This document shows, piece after piece, positions 36,983 through 57,529 of a stretch of 64,000 bases of DNA. The notes beneath the pieces were generated by a model. The model ran no database searches. It was not told where the DNA came from and saw only the letters and a program-made list of their open reading frames with translations. The stretch lies in NCBI RefSeq assembly GCF_902148855.1, contig NC_043969.1:25385211-25449210 (forward strand), in the 5' to 3' direction. This DNA comes from Sphaeramia orbicularis (lineage: Eukaryota > Chordata > Actinopteri > Kurtiformes > Apogonidae). The first letter of the stretch is position 1. Each line of letters opens with the position of its first letter. The translations under genes were made by a program, and so were the position numbers.

Positions 36983-37312
36983 ATACTTCTAAAGTTTTGG
37001 GGTTTTTTTTGGCCAAATTGTTGGTTTTAATTACTCTCTTGTGTACTTAACTCTGCAGGTAAACCATGACTGCCACTGAAGCAGGACCTTGGAAAACATC
37101 AATTCTCTAACTAAACTCTTTGTTCAAATGGTAATATCATGAAAATATAAAGTTATTAATAGTAAAATGTTTCTTTTCCATCTACAGCTCCCAATTGGAG
37201 AACAGTGCTTCGTGCCACATCTAATCTCAAAGCCACATGATGTATGTCAAAGTAATACAACTCAATTTTGTTTTGTTCTGAACTCTTCAAAATAAAACTT
37301 GTGTGGACAAAC

Positions 37313-38082
37313 AAAAACACAGCTCCAAAGTTCATTTTTCCAATAACAAGATTTTAATTTTAAATTAAATGCAAGTTTTAATAAATAAATCCATGACATA
37401 TATTTCAAAGTGTGATTTTTAAAACCTTGTAGTAGTGACACTAGTGGTACATCCTGGATACTGAAAGAACTACATAAAACTACATGCTGTTTCAAGTATG
37501 CATCTTCCTTGTTTCATTCTCCTATTCTACAGTAGTTTTTTTTCCCCTATAAATGAAACAAATGAAAATAACCTTACTCCAGGGTATCATTAATAAAAGC
37601 AAATAATGAACTGATCTTGAATATTTCGTTTGAATGTTGATCAGTATTCTTTTTAAGAATAAAATTTAAACTTGTTTCAAGTTCTGCATCATAAAGGAAA
37701 CAGTTGTCTCAGAAGCTGCTGGATCCAGATTTTCTATACAAACAAGCTGTCCGTAGCTAGAGGACATTTAGTTAAGAGTAGGTCATGTAAAATTAAATAT
37801 CTTCCTAAGAACAAATTTAAACAGTGAACTGCTTTTCTTAGTCATATGTACACAGCTGCTCTTGAGGTAAAACTATGTTACTGTAGTAACCAGTGGTTTT
37901 TTTTAAATACATGAAGTGCTGAAAATAGTACTTGTTATATTAAGGACAAATGAGCTTCATTTGATAGATGCTGGTTATATGTAAACCAGGAGGAGAGTGG
38001 TATGAAAACCCTCACACAGTAGAAATGTATCCAGGTGTGAGTTCCAGTGGGTCTGTCCTGAGGAACAAGTGTTTTTTGTTTT
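37313..38082. other. Spacer and phkg1 3'UTR
   Basis: No further gene seen. The part nearest 38,083 should be the phkg1 3'UTR on the minus strand. No clear polyadenylation signal was identified by eye. Confidence 0.4.
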
Positions 38083-43553
<5,471 letters not shown>

Positions 43554-44092
43554 GATGGTGTGATACTGGTTCACCACCAGGACCAGACAAGTGCTCTTCT
43601 GTTACAGCTCAGAACAAGCTGTAAGCAAAAACAGTCCACACAGGAAAGAGGTAGAATGTGAATAATTACTCTCACTACAAACATAAGCCATTTTAGTTTA
43701 GCATTTCCATTTGACATAACTTCATAGCTCTACTTCACTACACATCAGAGGCAACTTTTTATTTCAGTGCCTGTGTCTATTGGCTTTATTTCTCCCAAAT
43801 GTGCTTATTTTGAGTATTTGTGAAAACTGAAGTGTTCCTAGATGGGTTGATAAAATCCTCCTCCTTGTTAAGCCTCTTGGACTTCCTGGGAACATACTGT
43901 CACCAAGCTGAAGACAGAATGTTCTCCTGAGCCCACGGAAGGCTGACTTTATAGGAACAGATGATTTTAACAACAGATTGACAAACACATGATGATATTA
44001 CAGAATATGATGCAATACTCAAGATTAAACAACATATAAAGTAGTTTTAACTGGGCATAGCTTTAAACATTTACAGTAGTGACATGCAACAC

Positions 44093-44097
44093 ACACA

Positions 44098-44137
<40 letters not shown>
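44093..44137. repeat. (CA)n microsatellite
   Basis: About 20 CA units with one CT interruption near the left edge. Confidence 0.95.
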
Positions 44138-44138
<1 letters not shown>

Positions 44139-44822
44139 AACAGTGAAATCAATCCAAAACAGTCTGCTGATCATATTTACATACTTCTATATTGCAATGT
44201 TTTGAATCCATTTAAGTATTTTCATTGTGGTATCAGTTCTTTCACTTATGTGAAGAAGGTGAATCCTTCTGTCACTAGTAGAGGACAACCTCACTTGTCA
44301 TTAACACACCTGTCAAACATGTTTCTGTTGAGTTGAACACACGTGTTTGTGTTTTCCACAAGCATTTGTGTTTCTAAATCTGTTTAGATGCTGTTAATTT
44401 ACATGTGATCTTGTCCTTCCTTACACTGTCGTTTTCCACTACAAAAATGACACTTTATATTCACTTCAGCTCCTTAAAATGACTAGAAACATACGGTTAG
44501 ACACAATACACACAGAAGCACATGCACCATTGGCTTCAATGTATCAAACACACTTTATCGTATTAGTATGTTTATGGTGTATGTGAAATAAATGGAAATA
44601 AATAAATAAAAGCCGGTCGATCGCGTGCAGGACTGTAGATATTTCACCAAATGAATAAATACTGGATGATTCGCTGTTAAAGTCATTCCGGGGTGAAGAC
44701 TAATAAAGTAATAGTTTGGAGATTGTGAGGTGGATTTTTGTTTATCCCTTAACATTTACCAGCTCCGATAAATCAGTGCAATGAGGATAAATAAATAAAT
44801 AAAGCGCCGCTGGGTCACTCAC

Positions 44823-45000
44823 TGTGTCGGTCAGCCTCTCTTCTGAAGGTTATCCGTTATTACATTCACGGTTTCCGGAAAGCGCAGAATGGCACCGACA
44901 AACGTCCACTCACTCCGGTCTAGTCGTGTTTTCGTGGGGCTGCTGCCATCGCAAAGGTTCAGCTCTAATGTCACACGCCAAAAATAAATATATGCTTCTA
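44823..45000 (-). promoter_or_regulatory. phkg1 non-coding exon 1 and promoter region (predicted)
   Basis: On the minus strand GACACA|GTGAGTGACC is a consensus donor whose exon would lie above 44,823. No coding exon is needed here because the ATG at 43,553 is preceded by in-frame sequence in the next exon. The upper boundary is a guess. chchd2 ends only about 600 bp farther on, on the same strand. Confidence 0.4.
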
Positions 45001-45695
45001 CAGCAGCAGTGGCGGTACTCTTTCCACGAGTACCAGACCCGTGTAATAAAAAACCCTGCAGTTCCTGAACTCACCACGAGACAGTGCACAGACAGACGAG
45101 ACTTCCTTCATATGCAACTTCCACTTAATAGATTCAAAGGGGCCCAGCACCTGTCCTGCCACTCCAAGTCTCGTTGTAAATCCACTAAGATCTAATTAAA
45201 GAAACTGCATGTAAACATAGAAGTGTTTATTCTTGAGTACAATGCAATGATGCATTTCAGTCAAGCAGAAAAAATAAAAGAATCACACAGGGATTTTTTC
45301 AGTCACAATCCAAGTGCTTTATTATTTTTAATTGTGAATAAAGAGAATGGAAACTGGTAGAATCACATGTCACTGTGTTGTGCAGACACAGTTATATATT
45401 GTTATAAGTACACTGGAGAAATTTTAAATTAAAGTCACTGAAGCTAATGAAAAACAGACAAACTGACATCAATTTAAATATGCAACACTAAAATATATAA
45501 ACATTATTTATAAGACTATGATTACAAGCTCTGCAGCACTCTCCTGAGAAAATGACTGTAATTATGTTGTTTTATGATAATCAACTGTCAAAATAAAGCA
45601 TGTTTATTCATCTCTTTATCACACCCTGTCGATATTCAGTGTGGTTGATAACTGCAGTGTGTTCATGTTCTTCACTCTTCACACATGTTTCTGCC

Positions 45696-48502
45696 TCATG
45701 AAAGACCTGGGGAGAAAAAAAACAAAGTTGTATTACAGCAGCTCTCAATTCCATTGGGAATTTTATTTATGTTTTTAACTGTATCAAACAAGACAAAATA
45801 ATTCCTCCATGTTCCACAGCTGGCAGTGAACACACTGACATTTGAAGCAACAGTGATGTCATACAGCCACAAGGTCTGGATGACTACATGTTTATGCAAA
45901 GTCTCCCTAATTGAGTAAAATTAAGTATGAATTACAGTAAACAGATTTTCAAGACTGAAGCTGGTTTGGGTTACATACATAAATTCTACTTACCATTACT
46001 GAACTTGCACTGTTTGAGCACCTCGCTGAAGCCCTCACAGAGCTTGAGGTCACTCTGGGTCTGGGCACACTCGATAAACTGTTTGAGCTCATAGGAGCAG
46101 GCCTGCTGCTGAGGAGCCTCCTGCTGGTACATCGACTGTGGCTGCTGGTACATGGGCTGAGCCTGGTACGGTTGGGCCTGGTACGGCTCCTGATGAGACA
46201 CAAGGCAATCATTCCCACATGTGCAAATGCCAACAGCCTGAACTGATCTCTCTTCATAAATATAGATAATTCATTTTGAAGGAAAATTTAAAGATCAAAA
46301 AGTTTAAATATCACAGGGCATGCAGATGTCAAAGATTGGACAAAGACTTAGGCTTGACTCTGTTTCCTTAGGCTTGTGCTGGGGTCTCAGAGTTGCCCTC
46401 TGTGTATGGAAATTTTAGGTTGAAATACACTACATGGAAAAGCATGTTGACAAACATAGAATACATGTTTTTATAATGTCTTCAGGGTTAATTCTGTTTA
46501 CACTGTCATCTAAAATGCTAAAAACATGTTCCAGATTTTGTTTTTACTCACCACTTTTTTTTTCCTTTTTAAACAGTATAATTGCTAGCTAAATACTGTA
46601 CTCCTAGATTTCTCACCATAAATAATAATTTTAAATCACAAGTGACTGTCTGATTTCTCCAACTGGCACAAAAAATTATATATATAAATATATAAAACTT
46701 ACTGTATTTTCATGCTTCCCACTTTCATCATAATAGCATAGATAGTTACCACAGACCATAGCATTTGTTGCCTAAATTGTTTGTGATGCCAGTCCTACTT
46801 CTGCACCTCCTCTACAGGCTGTAAATAATCTACGCTGGATCATAAGATTTTGGAAAGATCATAGATGTAGAGGGTCGACTATGGGAGTGACAGCTTTATT
46901 TAATGATCTCTACTGCTCTACTCTGTGTCTTGTCACAGATCCAACATAGCAGGTCTGATAACCTTGATATCTCAGCTTAATTTCTGCATAGTGGCAGGAA
47001 ATTATGTTACATGATGTCGGACGGTCAGTATTTTGGACAACCATCAAGGGAACATTTAAATACTCACCCAAGGAATGAACAACCACAGAAACACAGGCTT
47101 TGTTGGCAGAGGCAACTTCAACAAAGATAATCCTTCAACATCTCTGAAAATAATGATCATATTTCCTTCCACAATTGCCTGTTATTACCTTATTCTTCAA
47201 AACAAGCAATACTCACTCCAGCCTCAATGTAGCCAATTTAACCTTGTGTTTATCAACAATTATTAACTATCCTGTTGTTATTAAACATAATTAATTTGTT
47301 GAAATGCCTATGTACTCTATTTGCTCACTATTTGTGGATTACAGGATCACTGCTTTACTTTGCCAATATCACACACACATCTACATTAACTACTACTTCC
47401 TTATTATCTATCTAATCTTTCACTAATCTGCTCTGATTCTATTCCAATGGCGGACTAAACAGTTTGTTTACCTGGTATGTGACGTCAGGTCTGGCAGGCT
47501 CTGAATGTCCTCCGCTGAAGCCTCCAGTCATGGCATGACCGATAGTGTGTCCGACAGCAGAGCCCACTGCCACCCCAGCAGCTGTGGATGCCATCTGGGC
47601 AAACATACCTGGCTGCCTGGGTGCTGCTGCTGGAGCACCCACAGCTGATGGAGGTGCCTGCATTGGCGCAGGGGCATAGGTGGGAGGGGGTGCAGCCCGG
47701 GCCATCGGTGGTGGAGGTGGAGGGGGTGCCCGGCTGTAAACACAAAATCACCATCATTGAAATTCAAAGACAACAATATCAGTAAGTGGCACTAATGTGC
47801 TGTGTGTTCCCTATGCACCCTGGTGTCACAGATCACTGGTGTGAGGTTTAAGAGACTGAGCAGCTAATAAAAGCAATACAATAAGTGTAACTGAAAATAT
47901 ATTTGATTGACTTACTGAAATGTTCGACAAAAACATAATTAGCAGCAGCTGTGAAAGACGTTAGCGATATTTGGCTATTTAGTGTGCACGTCGATCACAA
48001 CAGATGGATTAAAGACTCACTTCCACTTGACAACACGTTTTATCGCGATATGTCAACAATTCAAAATCCAAAATACCCCCAAGTTCTCGTTTAACTATCT
48101 GTGTGAAATAATTTCTGGGTCAGACAGTCTGTATGCTAGTCTCTCCATATTAGTTTATTCATATTATTTTATATTCACACTTCAGACGCAACGAGTCAGA
48201 TACTGGCGTTAAATAATCCTGACGCAGATGAAACAATGTGACCTTCACCGGAATTATCTGACTTTCAGAAAACAGTATAAAGTAAAACAAGGCTTGGGAT
48301 AACAACAATTATTTTCATTAAATTGGTTGTAACAGTTTATTTTTGGTAATTTCTCAAACATATAACCACACATAATGCTAACATGCTAGCCTTAGCTTAC
48401 ACATTATCAGCATTAACAGCTTTTCAAGTCTTTTTTTTATTTGACACATTACCTGGCAGGAGGGGGCATCCTTGATGTCCGGCTTCTGCTTCCTCTTGGC
48501 AT
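45696..48502 (-). CDS. chchd2: CHCHD2 (MNRR1), twin CX9C mitochondrial protein
   Basis: Four coding exons on the minus strand: 48,502-48,453; 47,733-47,472; 46,189-45,994; 45,706-45,696. They give 172 codons plus stop (human 151). It acts in the mitochondrial intermembrane space with MICOS and complex IV, and in the nucleus as a co-activator of hypoxia-responsive genes. Visible: basic N-terminus [12 protein letters not shown]; Pro/Ala-rich stretch; hydrophobic Gly/Ala segment [20 protein letters not shown]; and CHCH domain with two CX9C pairs, [11 protein letters not shown] and [11 protein letters not shown]. The extra length is a Gln/Pro/Tyr insert before the CHCH domain, with imperfect [11 protein letters not shown] repeats. 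The last exon supplies only the end of one codon plus L, S and stop. A polyadenylation signal (AATAAA on the minus strand, 45,603-45,608) lies about 90 nt past the stop. CHCHD10 is the close paralogue, but synteny and the C-terminus fit CHCHD2. Confidence 0.95.
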
Positions 48503-48660
48503 TTTGGATATTCTACTGTAATAAGTTCGCTGGTTGATAAAAACAGTAAGGACAACTGACCTTAGTTAACGTTAGTCCGGAACTTTCCACGTGTTACATC
48601 ATTTATCTCACGGGTAACTTCCGGTTTGACGGAAACAACGAGAGTATGTCGTCACAGATC
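48503..48660 (-). promoter_or_regulatory. chchd2 promoter with ETS/NRF-2-type site
   Basis: GTAACTTCCGGTTT at 48,615-48,628 contains the inverted ACCGGAAGT core bound by GABP/NRF-2, a usual regulator of nuclear genes for mitochondrial proteins. CACGTG (E-box) occurs nearby at about 48,589-48,594. No TATA box. Confidence 0.45.
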
Positions 48661-48952
48661 AGATCATCGATTAATTCTCATTATAGATTTATTTTGTATT
48701 CAAACATTTATACATATTTTAATTTTACTCTATGGCTACATATGAATAAATAAATAATGCATTTTATTTTACCGAGTCCTGCATATATCAAATGTATATT
48801 TAATTATTTCTTGGTTTTCTAGTTTGACAAATTGTTACGTTCTCATCATATTCATGTTGAATAGTTCTTCAAAAAACATAAATGTCAAAAATATATGTAT
48901 TGTTTGACCCTGATTTGACTCAATTGTTTTTATGCCTTTCAGCATTTTTTTT

Positions 48953-49450
48953 TATCCTTAAAGCCCTAGCTCTATTTTTTGTGTTGATTTCCATATTAAT
49001 GTTTCTCCACATTTACACTTAAAGTGATATATCAACATTTATTGTAATATTTTCCTTTGCATTTGTATTTTTCACTGAAAATTTGATATTTTCTTCTATC
49101 TAATTTATTGGTCAGATAGATGTTCATAAAAGCTTAGTTAATTCAAAGGTTATTATATGGAGAAAAAGAAAAAGTGAATTCTCAGCAAAATACTTTACTA
49201 ACTTAACATAAAAACAAGTCTCTACAAGCACTTCTATTTGTCAAACTTCAGGGGTTTTACAGGTAAATCAATGTTTCAGAAAGTTTCCACTTGACTGAGC
49301 CTTTGAACACCCAAATAACATACACATAATAAAACTGAAAGGCTGAGAAACTGCATTTTATCTGAATTATTTAAATGTGCTGATTGGCTTAGTGGTTGAA
49401 AAGTCATTAAACACAGTAAATCAGTGGATACTGTTTGTGTGTGATGGTTT
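48953..49450. mobile_element. piggyBac-like TTAA MITE (family A), diverged copy 3
   Basis: It opens TTATCCTTAAAGCCCTAG, then shares GATAGATGTTCATAAAAGCT, TTCAAAGGTTATTATATGGA and GGGGTTTTACAGGTAAATCA with copy 1. The right end fades near GATGGTTTAA. It is much more diverged than the other copies, so probably the oldest. Confidence 0.55.
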
Positions 49451-49858
49451 AAAATGCTGCAATCACTTAATGCTTCTCATGATTTACTTGAAATAACAAT
49501 CAAATGTAAAAAAAAACAAAAAACAAAAAAAAAACCACAATACAAGCAAAGACAGCAATATATTTTCTGTTTAATAGGTTTCTTCTTGAATAAAAACCTA
49601 TTTACAAATGTACATGATCCACAAATTGAAAATAAAATTCAAGTATTGCTTTTTTCATTTCCTTGGTTTCAAATAAACACAATCATACAAAAATATTTGG
49701 CCACACATTAGTGCAATTTAGCAATATCTTATATACAGTGAATCATGTATTTGTGCTAAAATAACTCATAGCTGTAAAATTATATAACATAGCATTTAAC
49801 AGCCATGTTTTATTTTGTAGTAAGGGTGTATATAAATTAAAAAGATAATTTTCTCCCC

Positions 49859-54542
<4,684 letters not shown>

Positions 54543-54700
54543 TGTCACCGAATGATAAAGATTAGTTTTACATATGTTTAATTCTAAATCAACTTGTGAC
54601 TACTAGCCCTAGCTGCGTGTTTACACTGCTCCTTCCTCTTTTCTGTATGCAGTGTGTGGTGGTAGAGCGCCTACCGCCCCCTGCTGGCCGGAGTGTGTAC
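54543..54700 (-). promoter_or_regulatory. FAM98-family gene promoter with CTCF-like motif
   Basis: Upstream of the ATG at 54,542 lies TACCGCCCCCTGCTGGCCG (54,672-54,690), a close match by eye to the reverse-complement CTCF consensus and in the same orientation as the one at the nipsnap2 start. No TATA box was seen. Confidence 0.4.
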
Positions 54701-54905
54701 AGACCTGTATTTACAATCACCAGCCACATGCAGCCATTGGCAACAGCAACCCATAAAGACCCAGTGCAACTTTTGTGGTTGTTCCCATATGATTTTTTTC
54801 CTCTGAATATTAACCTTTATGAAGTGATTTATAACCATTTATTATAATATCACCCTCTGTGTTTTGTATTGTTTCAGTAAAAATAATGTATTTCTCTATG
54901 TTTAA

Positions 54906-55001
54906 CCCTTTCATGCATGAATTATGAGAACCTGAATCAAGATTTTTTTCCTGAGTGTTTTTATTCCTCTTTAGGCATGAAAAAAACCCAATGTGATTGA
55001 A

Positions 55002-55032
<31 letters not shown>

Positions 55033-55474
55033 ACCTGTTTTTCATGGAGTTACAAAAATGTCCACTCAGCTACACCATGAATTTTATTCTTGAAGCAAAG
55101 AAACATGTATTTAAAACCCAGTTTCATCAAGTGATATGAAAACAGTGAAATGAAACCATGTTTAATGCAGCTAATCTGATGTTTTCTCACATTTTAACAT
55201 ATTCAAATACTAGTTATTACTCACTTCATGGAGATAATATGCAAAAATAAATAAATAAATAAATAAATAAAAAAAAAATTAACAATTGATTTCCACTCAA
55301 GAACAAATCAAGAACAGCAAAGTTACAATAATGGTATGAATTGCAGCTTATGAGATGATGCATAAGTGTCCACTGTGTTGGTTGATATAGAACTAAAACA
55401 ACAAAACCCATGAATATACAATAGTAAAGCTGTAGAGTAACTGTCCACTGTAGTGACCACTATGCGTGAAAGGG
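54906..55474. mobile_element. piggyBac-like TTAA MITE (family B), copy 2, nested
   Basis: CCCTTTCATGCATGAATTAT to CACTATGCGTGAAAGGG, flanked by perfect TTAA on both sides (54,902-54,905 and 55,475-55,478). It is 569 bp and inserted inside family A copy 4. It contains a poly-T tract at about 55,003-55,026 and an AAAT tract near 55,247. No transposase frame. Confidence 0.9.
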
Positions 55475-55496
55475 TTAATTCAATGATCATGTAGAT

Positions 55497-56209
55497 CACA
55501 GGTGTCAAACATGCGGCCCGGGGGCCAAATCCGGCCCACCAAAGGGTCCAATCCAGCCCCTGGGATGAATTTGTGAAATGAAAAAGTTACACTGAAATTA
55601 CCCTGAAGACATTAAAAATCAGGGATATTAAAATAATTTTAGGTCAATTCCATCTAAAGTGGGTCAGACCAGTAAAATACTATCATAATGACCTATAAAT
55701 AATGAAAACAGCAAATTTTTCTCTTTGTTTCAGTTTTAAAAAAGTTAAAATTACACAAAAATGTTTACATTTACAGACTAGCCTTTTACAAAAAATGTGA
55801 ATAACTTGAAATGTCTTAACAGTACTCTAATTTTACTAATATTCTGCCTGTTACTAAATGTTTTGTATATTTGTAGATGCACTGTGATCTGTATGTTATA
55901 ATACACATGTATAAATTATAAACTAAGGCATAATATTGTTAAAATTGCACTTTTTTTTTTTTTTTTTTTTTTTAAAGAATTTTCAGGTTCGTAGTTATTC
56001 ATATTATGTTCAAGTACTGTTTGTAGATGTAAACATTTTCATTACAGAATTTGACTTTTTTTTTCACTCAAAAACATAGAGCAAACTTTGGAGTTGACAT
56101 TATTTATAAAGTGTTATCCTATAATTTATATAATTTTACTGGTCCGGCCCACTTTATAAAATATTGGGCTGTATGTGGCCCCTGAGTTGAAATGAGTTTG
56201 ACACCCCTG
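55497..56209. mobile_element. hAT-like non-autonomous transposon (family H), copy 4, nested
   Basis: It starts CACAGGTGTCAAACATGCGG and ends GAGTTTGACACCCCTG, with a perfect 8-bp duplication ATGTAGAT at 55,489-55,496 and 56,210-56,217. It is 713 bp, the same orientation as copy 1, and inserted in family A copy 4 only 22 bp from the nested B element. A poly-T tract lies at about 55,952-55,973. Confidence 0.9.
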
Positions 56210-56566
56210 ATGTAGATTTTTATAAAAGCTCAGATTAAAGTTGAGGGTTATTATATCAGCAACACAAAAAACTGAAGAAAAAGCTGCTTTTTCATCAAAA
56301 TATATCATTAACTGAACATAAAAACAAGTGTCTCCATCCACTGTCATTGATCCAACTATACAGGTTTTACTGGTGAATCAATGTAATAGAAGATGACTGT
56401 GTTTCCATTTTCACTATGGAGCATCTGAACATCCAAATGGGTCATATCTGATAACCTTGAAAAGATGACAAACTGCATTTTACACCAATTATTTACATGT
56501 ATTGATAGGATTAGTGGATCAACAGTTATTAAACGGTTTAGATCAGTAGATACTTCTGATCACGCA

Positions 56567-57310
56567 CAGCGTTACGCACAGCGTCACAGAACGTTAGCCA
56601 ATCAGAGCGCAGCATCACAGAATGTCAGCCAATGAGAGTGCACTGTCACGGAACGCCAGCCAATGAGAGCGCAGCGTCACAGAACGTCAGCCAATGAGAG
56701 TGCAGCGTCACAGAACGTCAACCAATCAGAGCGCAGCGTCATAGAACGTCAGCCAATGAGAGCGCAGTGTCACGTAACGCCAGCCAATGAGAGCGCAGCG
56801 TCACAGAACGTCAGCCAATGAGAGCGCAGCGTCACAGAACGTCAGGCAATGAGAGCGAACTGTCACGGAACGCCAGCCAATGAGAGCGCAGTGTCACTGA
56901 ATGCCAGCCAATGACAGCGCAGCGTCATGGAACATCAGCCAATGAGAGGGCAGCATCACAGAACATCAACCAATCAGAGCGTGGCGTCATGGAACATCAG
57001 CCAATGAGAGCATAGCGTCATAGAACGCCAGCCAATGAGAGCGCAGCATCACAGAACGTCAGCCAATGAGAGCGCAACGTCACAGAACGTCAGCCAATGA
57101 GAGCGCAACGTCACAGAACATCAACCAATCAGAGCGAAGTGTCACGGAACATCAGCCAATGAGAGCGCAGCGTCCCAGAACGCCAGCCAATCAGAGCGCA
57201 GTGTCACAGAGCATCAGCTAGTGAAACTGGAGCATCACAGAATGCCAGCCAATGAGAGCACAGCATCACAGAACATCAACCAATCAGAGCATAGTGGCAA
57301 AGAACGTCAT
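56567..57310. repeat. 31-bp tandem satellite, every unit built around a CCAAT box
   Basis: The typical unit is GCGCAGCGTCACAGAACGTC then AGCCAATGAGA. CCAAT starts fall at 56,598, 56,629, 56,660 and so on to 57,280: 23 successive positions exactly 31 bp apart with no insertion or deletion. Twenty-one keep CCAAT; at 56,846 it is GCAAT and at 57,218 CTAGT. Flanking bases (AGCCAATGAGAG or ACCAATCAGAGC) match the NF-Y consensus. Most units also hold one or two CGTCA/ATCA words, like CRE/ATF half-sites. There are no unique spacers, so it is not a CRISPR array. Confidence 0.95.
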
Positions 57311-57529
57311 TGCTTCCTGGTGCTTTTTAAGGCTAAAAACTCCAAACAGACTGTTTTAGGTCATTTGCAAATGCCCATGTTCCTGTGACTTTAATAAAAG
57401 AAACCTCAAATCATTGCAACTTTCACCGCAATTTTTTGGAAAAGCTGCCGCAAAATCAGGCATTTTAGGCCGCAACAATTAAAAAAAATAAAAAAATTAA
57501 AAAAATCCCGCGAAATCCTGGAGGGACTG
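57311..57529. mobile_element. Right end of an unclassified DNA element next to the satellite
   Basis: The sequence from TGCTTCCTGGTGCTTTTTAA through AAAGCTGCCGCAAAATCAGG to CCCGCGAAATCCTGGAGGGA and CTG looks like a transposon terminus whose outward end reads CAGTCCCTCCAGGATTTCGC. From memory such ends belong to a common fish DNA-transposon family. The matching left end was not found, so the satellite may be an internal part of this element whose left half is lost. Confidence 0.4.

Larger units (their letters stand above)
36000..37312 (+). ncRNA. Spliced non-coding snoRNA host gene (SNHG-like)
   Basis: Four exons can be read from splice signals: exon 1 ending 36,208 (CATTG|GTAAGATG); exon 2, 36,678-36,801 (TTTGTTCTAG| to GGATG|GTATGT); exon 3, 37,059-37,130 (CTCTGCAG| to AAATG|GTAATA); exon 4 from 37,188 (CATCTACAG|), with AATAAA at 37,291-37,296. 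The start is unknown; 36,000 is a guess. No frame across the exons encodes anything recognisable. Introns 1 and 2 each hold one H/ACA snoRNA. The 57-nt third intron is at the lower limit of size. Gene order and strand place it exactly where CCT6A lies in human (PSPH, CCT6A, SUMF2, PHKG1). I see no CCT6A coding exon. Exon limits are inferred, with no transcript evidence. Confidence 0.6.
54750..56550. mobile_element. piggyBac-like TTAA MITE (family A), copy 4, host of two younger insertions
   Basis: The left end CCCATAAAGACCCAG starts at 54,750 (preceded by GCAA, a mutated TTAA). The sequence continues to 54,901, resumes at 55,475-55,496 and again from 56,210 (AAAAGCTCAGATTAAAGTTG, then GGTTTTACTGGTGAATCAAT). 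Order and orientation match copy 1 once the two insertions are removed. The last ~40 bp and the right TTAA are missing; the sequence passes into the 31-bp array near 56,555. Confidence 0.8.

Noticed and set aside
36000-37312. Host exons as remnants of CCT6A coding exons
   Set aside because: Translated in all frames, none resembles CCT6A. The link rests on position, strand and snoRNA content only.
56567-57310. Regular short repeats resembling a CRISPR array
   Set aside because: Units are contiguous 31-mers with no unique spacers, in a vertebrate genome. This is a tandem satellite.
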